Source: an uncultured Bacilli bacterium (GTDB lineage Bacteria > Bacillota_I > Bacilli_A > RFN20 > CAG-826). Taken from it: a stretch of DNA of 7,595 bases. Both the position numbers and the translations under genes were made by a program. Below the pieces are notes generated by a model. It saw only the letters and a list, made by a program, of their open reading frames with translations. It had not been told where the DNA came from and made no database searches. The stretch is from the NCBI GenBank assembly GCA_934700895.1, contig CAKUXV010000014.1:1-7595 (forward strand), given 5' to 3'. Positions 1 to 4,978 of this stretch are shown one piece after another; the first letter of the stretch is position 1, and the number at the start of each line of letters is the position of its first letter.

Positions 1-15
1 AAACCCTACGTCTAG

Positions 16-45
16 AAGCGGGGGAGGGGATTCCCTCTCCCGCTT
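16..45 (+). terminator. Rho-independent-like terminator of an upstream, off-window gene
   Basis: A 13-bp stem (16-28 with 33-45, one G-T pair) closes a GATT loop. The strand after it is only moderately T-rich, so this is a strong hairpin with a weak tail. The triplet TAG at 13-15, in frame with base 1, could be the stop of the preceding gene, which would put the hairpin directly after it; this is a guess from 15 bases. The hairpin overlaps the place where the -35 box of the next promoter would lie. Confidence 0.6.
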
Positions 46-54
46 ATCTCTACT

Positions 55-60
55 TATAAT
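55..60 (+). promoter_or_regulatory. Candidate -10 box of the 85-987 gene
   Basis: A perfect TATAAT lies 24 bases before the start codon. The best -35 candidate is TTCCCT at 31-36 (3 of 6 consensus bases, 18-bp spacer), inside the right arm of the upstream hairpin. Transcription would start near 67, giving a leader of about 18 bases that holds little more than the ribosome binding site (AAAGGA, 69-74). Confidence 0.45.
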
Positions 61-71
61 TCAAGAAGAAA

Positions 72-159
72 GGAAACCGCCGCGATGAAAAATTCCAACA
101 AAGCCCTGATTGCCATTTCGGTTTTAATCGTGGCTTCTTTATCCACCGCGGCGGTTTCC
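72..159 (+). promoter_or_regulatory. Long-range stem that can sequester the ribosome binding site and start codon
   Basis: Bases 72-84 (GGAAACCGCCGCG) are perfectly complementary to 147-159 (CGCGGCGGTTTCC). The left arm contains the GGA of the Shine-Dalgarno site and the whole spacer up to the ATG at 85. After one mismatch (85/146), U86 and G87 of the start codon can pair with 145 and 144. The right arm is codons 21-25 of the signal peptide (Thr-Ala-Ala-Val-Ser). The complementarity is seen directly; translational control is inference. The loop of about 60 bases carries the first 20 codons. Confidence 0.5.
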
Positions 160-987
160 ACTCTTGCTTGGTTTAACGTGAACCGTTCAGTATCGATGAA
201 TTATTCTTCGATAACCATTAATGGCAACTATGGCCATTTAAAGGTATCCATTGAATCCGTATCCGACCCCTATGCCAAAGTCGATAAAAGTGATGAGCAT
301 TATATCGAAGGGGCTCATGAAACGTTGGTATCGACCTCATCGGTCGTTCAGGATGTTTCTTCGGGGGATGGGAGACGGATCTATGCTCCTGTATGGCGAG
401 ATAGCAGTAGAACCGACGGGAAGGTCAGCTATGTCCGTGATGTCACGGAGAATTATGACTATTACACCTTGTTCCGGTTTACGATTTCTAACCCTGATAC
501 AGCGGATTTGAATTTGTATTTAGCAAGCGGCACGAGCATTTTGCCGCTAGACCGCGAATCCAGCCGCGACCAAGCTTTATCCAATTGGACGCGGGTATCG
601 ATTGTTGAAGTCTCCAAAGGCTATTACGATCAAAAACGCGGGGATGCTTTACGTAACGGCGAAACCCGCGTCGTATTCGAAAAAGAAACCGGTGGCAATA
701 CAGACCGGTTTGTCTCGTCTGTGGCTACCCAAGATTCCAAATTAACCTTGGGCTCCTATGCAGATTCGGATATCAATCATATCTATACCGAATCCATCGT
801 TATGCCGAATAAAACCATGGGGCTTGATCATCCTCAGTCTCTGGGCGTTATTAAACCGAGTGAAACCCGTTATTACTACGGGGTCACGTGGCTAGAAGGA
901 ACGGAAGTAGAAAACCAAGATGAATGCGATAAGGGTTCCGTATCGATATCCCTCGCGTTTGCCGGTATTGATCCAACGATCCTTTGA
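85..987 (+). CDS. Secreted or membrane-anchored surface protein with SipW-type N-terminus (300 aa)
   Basis: I do not recognise a named family for the mature part. Residues 1-6 are polar with two Lys; 7-30 form a hydrophobic stretch ending in T-L-A-W-F. This is the pattern of the SipW-dependent / TasA-camelysin-like signal peptides frequent in Firmicutes surface proteins, where cleavage would fall near the Ala before Trp-Phe. The remainder (31-300) is rich in Ser, Thr, Tyr and Asp, lacks Cys except one near the C-terminus, and alternates hydrophobic and polar residues as in beta-sandwich folds. It ends without a second membrane helix or sortase motif. The start is set by AAAGGA ten bases upstream. 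A terminator follows 20 bases after the TGA stop, so the gene is probably transcribed alone. The role is probably structural (matrix, fibre or envelope), inferred only from the N-terminus. A gene with a similar N-terminus begins at 7509. Confidence 0.8.
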   Translation: MKNSNKALIAISVLIVASLSTAAVSTLAWFNVNRSVSMNYSSITINGNYGHLKVSIESVSDPYAKVDKSDEHYIEGAHETLVSTSSVVQDVSSGDGRRIYAPVWRDSSRTDGKVSYVRDVTENYDYYTLFRFTISNPDTADLNLYLASGTSILPLDRESSRDQALSNWTRVSIVEVSKGYYDQKRGDALRNGETRVVFEKETGGNTDRFVSSVATQDSKLTLGSYADSDINHIYTESIVMPNKTMGLDHPQSLGVIKPSETRYYYGVTWLEGTEVENQDECDKGSVSISLAFAGIDPTIL

Positions 988-1006
988 TTCGATATCTACA
1001 ACCATG

Positions 1007-1037
1007 GATGCCGCCTCAACCTGGGACGGCATCTTTT
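1007..1037 (+). terminator. Rho-independent terminator after the 85-987 gene
   Basis: A perfect 7-bp stem GATGCCG / CGGCATC (1007-1013 with 1027-1033) has a 13-base loop and is followed by TTTT. It lies 20 bases after the stop codon. Confidence 0.75.
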
Positions 1038-1068
1038 GTATGGACGCTTCGTAACCGCTTTCATGTTA

Positions 1069-1177
1069 ATTTAGGCGCATAGAATCCCCCTTGTTTAAAT
1101 TTAAGGTTTCATTCTTCTACGTAGTAGTCTATATTTAGGGCCGTGAGAACAGGCCTATGGGGATTCTATGCCTAAAT
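1069..1177 (+). repeat. 109-bp inverted-repeat element (MITE-like or invertible segment)
   Basis: The left arm 1069-1089 and right arm 1159-1177 are inverted copies that differ only by a 2-base GC insertion in the left arm. They enclose 69 bases whose centre carries the palindrome CTACGTAG (1117-1124). I see no clear target-site duplication at the ends and no open reading frame inside. A weak promoter-like pair (TATATT at 1130-1135 with a poor -35) points toward the 1395 gene. It could be a small non-autonomous element, an invertible switch, or a structured RNA; the sequence alone does not decide. Confidence 0.5.
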
Positions 1178-1253
1178 GAGGATAGAAGCAGGCCCCTCTC
1201 TCCTCTAGTCTATTAGACCGTCCTTCCTATTCGTTAGCAAAGGAAGCACACTT

Positions 1254-1364
1254 GCCAAGGGCTTTATCCTTGGCCGTCTAGTAGAAGCGGTGCACCCTTC
1301 TCCCAGAAGGCGCCGTTCTGAGCCGGTAAACGGGAATAGCCCGCTTCACGGCCAAGGATAAAGC
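1254..1364 (+). promoter_or_regulatory. Highly structured leader before the 1395-3128 surface-protein gene
   Basis: A perfect 17-bp inverted repeat pairs 1261-1277 with 1348-1364. The stem continues, after a 6-base bulge on the left only, with GAAGCGG / CCGCTTC (1284-1290 with 1341-1347). Inside is a 6-bp hairpin CCTTCT-CCC-AGAAGG (1296-1310) and a small CCG/CGG hairpin (1323-1333). The left strand has a second partner: GCCAAGG at 1254-1260 pairs with CCTTGGC at 1268-1274 around a 7-base loop, which excludes the long stem. The element ends 30 bases before the start codon and 14 bases before the ribosome binding site (AGGAG, 1379-1383). It matches no riboswitch class I know. A mini-element with 17-bp terminal repeats, or an invertible segment, are alternatives. 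Confidence 0.55.
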
Positions 1365-1394
1365 GCGTTAAACAAATTAGGAGAAACAAAGAAC

Positions 1395-3128
1395 ATGAAG
1401 AAAAGATTCTTAGCGTTAGCCTTAGGAACCCTTGCTTTCGGTGTGACCCTAGGCGGAGCGAAGATGGGCTTAGGCCACCAAGATGCGTTGATGGTGAAGG
1501 CGGCGGATCAACCTGCTGAAACTGTTTATAAAACATTGTCTTTTCCAGACGATAATCAAAGTGCTAATCAGATTAGTGGATATGACAAAGAATGGACCGC
1601 TAAAATTGGCGCCGATTCCTATACCATCAAAAACTTCAACAACAACAGTTGGAAAGATAAATGGAATTATATTAAATGCGGACGGAAGAATGTCGCTTCT
1701 GTAGCGTCTATTGAAACAAGTGATTTTATTGACAAGCCCATTAGTAAAGTAGCGCTCAAAATTGGGGGCATCGTCGCCTCTAAAGTTAAAACTATTAAAC
1801 TTTTGGCTACTGACGCTTCTGGAGCTGTTGTTGACACTATTGAACTAACGACAAAAACTGTCGATACGCATGACTTTGTGTTGAAAACACCTGCCGCAAA
1901 TCTCAAATATAAATTTGTTTTCGATTGCTTGTCGAATAGCAAAAATGGAATTGTTCAGGTTGACCAAATTGATTTTTACACAAAAGAAACGACTGGTGGT
2001 GAGCCTGAACCCGCGAAGCCAGCGACATCGGTTATCGCCACTCCTAAGGAAGGCACTACATTTTATGCAGGAACACCCGTTTCGACTTCTGACTTCGTTT
2101 TCGTTGGCACGGATACAGATGGCAAGGAAGTAACTTTGACGGGAGAGATTACTATTGAAAATCCGCTTCTAGTCGAAGGCAAAAATACCATTAAGTTTAT
2201 ATATCAATCGGGTGAAACTTCCGTTAATTTCGAATGCGAGGTTAACGCTATAAAAACCACGATTTACGCAAAGACCACAGATGTCCAAGATATCGTGGTC
2301 GGCAAGAGAATTTTGATTGCTGGTAAAAATGGCGAAACCGTTCTCGGAGCGGAAACTGTAATTAATAACAAATCGGTTCGCGCTTCTGTTGCTGGTGCGC
2401 CTAAAAATAATATGTTGCTTCCTACTGAAGGGTTTGTTCCTTTGATTGTTCTTCCTGCAAAAAATGGTAGCTTTGCGCTATACGACGAAACTGCAAAAGG
2501 TGTTTTATGCGCCACGAGTAGCAGCGATAACATCATGGGTATGGAAACCAATTTTGAAAGCATGAACGAAAATTCATTTGCCACCATCACGGCTGGCGAA
2601 AATAAAGGGGAGTTTGTGATTAAATTCTCCGGGGCCTACACGAAAAATATCCTTTCGTACAATGCTTCTAACCCACGATTCGCATGCTATGGCTCCACAC
2701 AATCCCCAACTTCAATCTTTGTTTCAAGCGAAGTTCCTGTGACCTTCGGAACCGAAACTTGGGCTACGTCCTTTATGGAAAACATGGAAATTGTCTGCGA
2801 CCCGACCGGCGAAACAGCACTTCCTGAGACGGATTGGGCCGATATTAAGTCCGAATTTGATGCGCTTTCCATCCCCGATAAGATGGCTATTAAATACGGA
2901 ACTTCGGATGGAACTGAAATGAGTAAAGCGTTAAAGGCTTACGATTTCGTTGTGAATAAGTATGTTACCTATGATGATTTCTTGGGACGCCGCACTACAA
3001 CGAAAGCCAATGCCTTGATGCTCCCGGGTGCAACGGATTCCACCACATGGTCTCTTGTTGGCATTGGAACCGTTACGATTGCCGCTAGTGCATCTCTACT
3101 CTTCTTCCGTCGTAAGAAATCCAACTAA
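1395..3128 (+). CDS. Multidomain secreted surface protein with C-terminal membrane anchor (577 aa)
   Basis: Residues 1-37 are a classical signal peptide (KKR, hydrophobic 5-20, probable cleavage near V-K-A-A at 34-37). Residues about 45-197 look like a beta-sandwich module. Residues 211-285 read as a bacterial Ig-like domain. About 288-445 is a second beta-rich module of the kind found in long secreted proteins and extracellular nuclease-like proteins of gut Firmicutes; the N-x-L-x-Y-N and C-Y-G motifs near 418-433 are typical. About 449-530 is a helical region ending in the recurrent A-Y-D-F-V-V-N-K-Y motif. Residues 551-571 are a membrane helix followed by RRKKSN. L-P-G-A-T at 543-547 sits where a sortase LPXTG motif would be. 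No nuclease or other catalytic motif is visible, so a binding or structural role is likelier. AGGAG lies 11 bases before the ATG, and a terminator follows 20 bases after the stop. Domain names are by resemblance. Confidence 0.85.
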   Translation: MKKRFLALALGTLAFGVTLGGAKMGLGHQDALMVKAADQPAETVYKTLSFPDDNQSANQISGYDKEWTAKIGADSYTIKNFNNNSWKDKWNYIKCGRKNVASVASIETSDFIDKPISKVALKIGGIVASKVKTIKLLATDASGAVVDTIELTTKTVDTHDFVLKTPAANLKYKFVFDCLSNSKNGIVQVDQIDFYTKETTGGEPEPAKPATSVIATPKEGTTFYAGTPVSTSDFVFVGTDTDGKEVTLTGEITIENPLLVEGKNTIKFIYQSGETSVNFECEVNAIKTTIYAKTTDVQDIVVGKRILIAGKNGETVLGAETVINNKSVRASVAGAPKNNMLLPTEGFVPLIVLPAKNGSFALYDETAKGVLCATSSSDNIMGMETNFESMNENSFATITAGENKGEFVIKFSGAYTKNILSYNASNPRFACYGSTQSPTSIFVSSEVPVTFGTETWATSFMENMEIVCDPTGETALPETDWADIKSEFDALSIPDKMAIKYGTSDGTEMSKALKAYDFVVNKYVTYDDFLGRRTTTKANALMLPGATDSTTWSLVGIGTVTIAASASLLFFRRKKSN

Positions 3129-3148
3129 TCTTAAGGATATTAACGATG

Positions 3149-3179
3149 TGGAGCCGCTTCAAAACGCGGCTCCATTTTT
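3149..3179 (+). terminator. Rho-independent terminator after the 577-aa gene
   Basis: A perfect 9-bp stem TGGAGCCGC / GCGGCTCCA (3149-3157 with 3166-3174) with an 8-base loop is followed directly by TTTTT. Confidence 0.9.
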
Positions 3180-3341
3180 CGTCGCTTAGAACTCTACCTC
3201 ATTATCAAGTTGTTGTTGCGATGAGAACAAGCTTATTGGTGATCATTTATTGCATTGTTAAAACTTTGATCTCGTAGTTTAAGTGGGGCATGCGAAAACC
3301 CGGCAATCCCTTTCCTGTCAGCTGTGTTTATGGAAGCCCCG

Positions 3342-3350
3342 TGATAGAAT
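3342..3350 (+). promoter_or_regulatory. Extended -10 promoter of the 3378-3914 gene
   Basis: TG-A-TAGAAT is a textbook extended -10 (TGn plus 5 of 6 consensus bases). No good -35 is visible at 16-18 bp, which extended -10 promoters tolerate. Transcription would start near 3357, giving a leader of about 21 bases with AAAGGA at 3366-3371. The rest of 3180-3341 shows nothing I can name. Confidence 0.5.
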
Positions 3351-3377
3351 ATAGACAAGATAAAAAAAGGAACTTGA

Positions 3378-3914
3378 ATGTCATTTACTTTTGAACAACT
3401 TAAAAAGTTTGTTTTGGAAAAGTCCTTCTCGAAAAATTGGAAAACTGCAGTTTCGGAATGGGAGATTGCGGATGCGGATGAAGATGAGTCGTGTTCTTCA
3501 TCGTGTGTTTGTGGAAAAGAAAATATTCGCTACCTCTATACCATCGAAAATTCAAAGACCAAAGAAACTCTATTCCCGATAGGAAGCTCTTGCATCCGGA
3601 AATTTGAGCGAAGCGACCTAAACAATCAGACTTCTCTTACCGAGCAGCTATTCAAGCTTTATCACGCGGTGGAAGAAAACGTATTCTTATGCTTGAGCAC
3701 TGATTTATTTAGCAGAAATCTTTTGAAACACTTATATGAAAAAGGGGCTTTTTATTCGGCTGACGGGAACTACGACGAAGAGGATAGCTATAAGTTTTTG
3801 CTTAAGATGTTTAATAAAAGAGACAAAGAGGCGATTACTCAATCACAACAGAAGAAGATTTCAGCCATTCTCCTAAATAATATAAAGCCATTTGTTCAAA
3901 AAACTGGAACCTAA
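3378..3914 (+). CDS. Conserved hypothetical protein with Cys-rich probable metal-binding core (178 aa)
   Basis: The protein starts with an amphipathic helical segment (4-30), then an acidic stretch (D-A-D-E-D-E, 32-37) and a cysteine group: C39, the C-V-C pair at 43/45, and C72 in P-I-G-S-S-C-I. The pattern C-x-C-G, then Y-x-Y-T-I-x-N, then P-I-G-S-x-C-I-x-x-F recurs in hypothetical proteins of phage and accessory regions in Firmicutes; I recognise the pattern but know no established function. The cysteines could hold one zinc ion, giving a small nucleic-acid- or protein-binding module. The C-terminal part (85-175) is helical with an acidic loop near 130-136. It has no signal peptide or membrane segment, so it is cytoplasmic. 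The start is supported by AAAGGA six bases upstream. It borders the decayed accessory zone and was probably acquired with it. Confidence 0.75.
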   Translation: MSFTFEQLKKFVLEKSFSKNWKTAVSEWEIADADEDESCSSSCVCGKENIRYLYTIENSKTKETLFPIGSSCIRKFERSDLNNQTSLTEQLFKLYHAVEENVFLCLSTDLFSRNLLKHLYEKGAFYSADGNYDEEDSYKFLLKMFNKRDKEAITQSQQKKISAILLNNIKPFVQKTGT

Positions 3915-3915
3915 G

Positions 3916-4258
3916 GTGAGACATTCTCTTATGAAATGAGAGAAAAATAAGAAATATTTGAGATGCTCTCGAGAGGACATTTGGCATCATTGCAGACAAA
4001 AGTCGGCTTTTTCTGTGGTCATTCCGCCCCTGCGAAGCAAAACTATCGGAAATCCTTTTTGCAACTACAGTAGACGAGAAAACGGGAAGGGGGATTCCGA
4101 TAATTTCTTCCAAATATGACGAAGGGCATTTGATTTCTACGGTAACGGACATTAACGTAACCATTCCATTCCGTTTCCTTCACGAGGTGGGTAATAAAGT
4201 GGGTAATAAAGTGGGTAATAAAACCGAAGAAAATGGGTTAAGTAACCCCAGAACATGA
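3916..4258 (+). pseudogene. Decayed C-terminal part of a COG2865-type regulator (AlbA_2 family)
   Basis: Conceptual translation recovers the family's C-terminal landmarks in two frames. The first frame (from about 3951) gives I-F-E-M-L-S-R-G-H-L, then G-F-F-C-G-H-S-A-P, matching the usual 'E-I-x-S-x-G-G-L ... F-x-G-x-S-x-P-R-N'. The second frame (from about 4042) gives L-S-E-I-L-F, then E-K-T-G-R-G-I-P, then V-T-I-P-F, a V-G-N-K triplet repeat, and a TGA at 4256-4258. The switch of frame falls between 4031 and 4042 and equals about two extra bases. An in-frame TAA lies at 3948-3950, and the N-terminal DNA-binding and central domains are absent. In intact relatives a winged helix normally follows the GNK/GDK repeat; here the reading stops soon after. 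The assignment rests on recognised motifs, not a search. Confidence 0.65.
4187..4222 (+). repeat. Tandem repeat, three perfect 12-bp units (V-G-N-K), plus strand
   Basis: The unit GTGGGTAATAAA occurs three times without a mismatch, in the reading frame of the regulator remnant, and codes Val-Gly-Asn-Lys. Short Gly-Asn/Asp-Lys repeats between the core and the winged helix occur in COG2865-type proteins. Related arrays lie at 4342-4386 (opposite strand) and 4403-4438. Confidence 0.9.
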
Positions 4259-4341
4259 AATTGGTTTTACATGGAACTGTTAAGGTTAAACTAAGTGCTA
4301 TGCTAAACAGATTGCGAATGGAGAGTGCGCTAGAAAGTAAA

Positions 4342-4386
4342 TTTATACCCAACTTTATCCCCAACCAATATTGATTTATTCCCAAC
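4342..4386 (-). repeat. Diverged 12-bp repeat array in inverted orientation
   Basis: On the minus strand, GTTGGGAATAAA (4386-4375), a 9-base gap, GTTGGGGATAAA (4365-4354) and GTTGGGTATAAA (4353-4342) read V-G-N-K, V-G-D-K and V-G-Y-K in one frame. Each unit differs from the plus-strand unit GTTGGTAATAAA by 1-2 bases. With the array at 4403-4438 it forms an imperfect inverted repeat around a 16-base spacer. Confidence 0.75.
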
Positions 4387-4402
4387 TTTTTGGTCATGTT
4401 CG

Positions 4403-4438
4403 GTTGGTAATAAAGTTGGTAATAAAGTTGGTAATAAA
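4403..4438 (+). repeat. Tandem repeat, three perfect 12-bp units (V-G-N-K), plus strand
   Basis: The unit GTTGGTAATAAA occurs three times without mismatch. It differs from the 4187-4222 unit by one silent base (GTT for GTG). It is in frame with the winged-helix segment that follows. Confidence 0.9.
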
Positions 4439-4639
4439 ACCGATGCCAAGATGACATCCAACCGAAAGAAAATTTTATCTGAGGTCAGGAACAATCCGAA
4501 CATAACCTCAGCTCAGCTCTCTGTGATTCTTGGGATAAGCATCACCGCAGTTCAAAAAAACATCGAGTGTCTAAGGTCTGCTGGGTATATCGAAAGAATC
4601 GGATCAAACAAATCCTGGTATTGGAAAGCTAAGGATTAA
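4403..4639 (+). pseudogene. C-terminal remnant of a COG2865-type regulator: GNK repeat plus winged helix
   Basis: The frame runs from the V-G-N-K repeat through T-D-A-K into a winged helix-turn-helix: K-K-I-L-S-E-V, N-P-N-I-T-S-A-Q-L-S, G-I-S-I-T-A-V-Q-K-N-I, G-Y-I-E-R-I-G-S-N-K, W-Y-W-K, then TAA at 4637-4639. This is the usual DNA-binding tail of these regulators. The frame is open only back to a TAG at 4331-4333, and the stretch between is not family-like, so the core is missing. A 62-aa ORF from the ATG at 4451 could in theory make the winged helix alone, but no Shine-Dalgarno site precedes it; GNK-coding sequence fills that place. Together with 3916-4258 it may be one gene split at the repeats, or two paralogues that lost different parts. 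Confidence 0.6.
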
Positions 4640-4803
4640 GCGCTTAAAAATGGGTACCGAAAAGTACCAGTAGCGCCACTTTGCGGTTCATCCATATCGG
4701 ATGTAGACATGATGGGTATGGCATAGATCCGACGAGGTAGCAGAGGAGGCTGGACGTGTTGCGATTGTGGAAAGTTTGGGAACGTAAGCATTAATTGGCT
4801 ATT

Positions 4804-4833
4804 CACCCCCTCTAAACAGGCCTAAAAAGCCGA
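4804..4833 (+). repeat. 30-bp direct repeat, left copy
   Basis: Matches 6361-6390 in 29 of 30 bases (mismatch 4808/6365), with 25 identical bases in a row from 4809. Similarity stops at both ends. In one frame both copies read P-P-L-N-R-P-K-K-P; in the right copy this is the tail of the regulator remnant. The two copies bracket the fic gene and part of both flanking remnants. Confidence 0.85.
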
Positions 4834-4939
4834 CCCAATAACATCAACCATAGATTTTTCGGGGACCAAAATATCCAAAAAAGAAATAGTTTTCTCAAAA
4901 AATAGTAGCAAAATTACGAGTAAACGAATGAATTGTGAG

Positions 4940-4968
4940 AAAAAATCCCCTCCTGCGAAAGCAAGGGA
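4940..4968 (-). terminator. Terminator of the fic gene
   Basis: On the minus strand, starting 11 bases after the stop, TCCCTTGC can pair with GCAGGAGGGGA with small bulges (about 8 pairs), followed directly by six T. The stem is imperfect but the T-run is good. Confidence 0.55.
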
Positions 4969-4978
4969 ATGAAGCTAG

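Larger units (their letters stand above)
4640..4978. other. Non-coding stretch, probable gene debris
   Basis: No convincing gene lies here. It begins with a 12-bp palindrome TTAAGCGCTTAA (4636-4647) over the preceding stop and a hairpin GGTAC-CGAAAA-GTACC (4653-4668) without a T-run. The frame ending at the TAA near 4791 has a short coding-like tail (E-V-A-E-E-A-G-R-V-A-I-V-E), possibly debris. The 30-bp direct repeat (4804-4833) and the fic terminator (4940-4968) are listed separately. From about 4835 to 4930 it is A-rich and featureless. Confidence 0.5.

Noticed and set aside
1264..1536. Minus-strand 90-aa ORF over the leader and signal-peptide region
   Set aside because: It runs antisense across the structured leader and the start of a well-supported gene, with no family resemblance; a shadow.
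3180..3341. Small gene between the terminator and the 3378 promoter
   Set aside because: Only very short frames exist on both strands, without ribosome binding sites or recognisable motifs.
3921..3944. Hairpin TCTCTTAT-GAA-ATGAGAGA as the terminator of the 178-aa gene
   Set aside because: The stem is AT-rich and followed by A rather than T on the plus strand; on the minus strand no T-run follows either. It also falls in the remnant reading frame.
4187..4438. CRISPR-like array
   Set aside because: The units are 12 bp, contiguous and in a coding frame, without spacers; they are coding tandem repeats.
4152..4457. Minus-strand 101-aa ORF rich in Y-Y-P-L and Y-Y-Q-L repeats
   Set aside because: It is the reverse reading of the V-G-N-K tandem arrays; the apparent repeat protein follows from the 12-bp units, and no ribosome binding site or family motif supports it.
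4636..4668. Palindrome TTAAGCGCTTAA and hairpin GGTAC-CGAAAA-GTACC as a terminator
   Set aside because: No T-run follows the hairpin and the preceding reading frame is a remnant; palindromes this short occur by chance.
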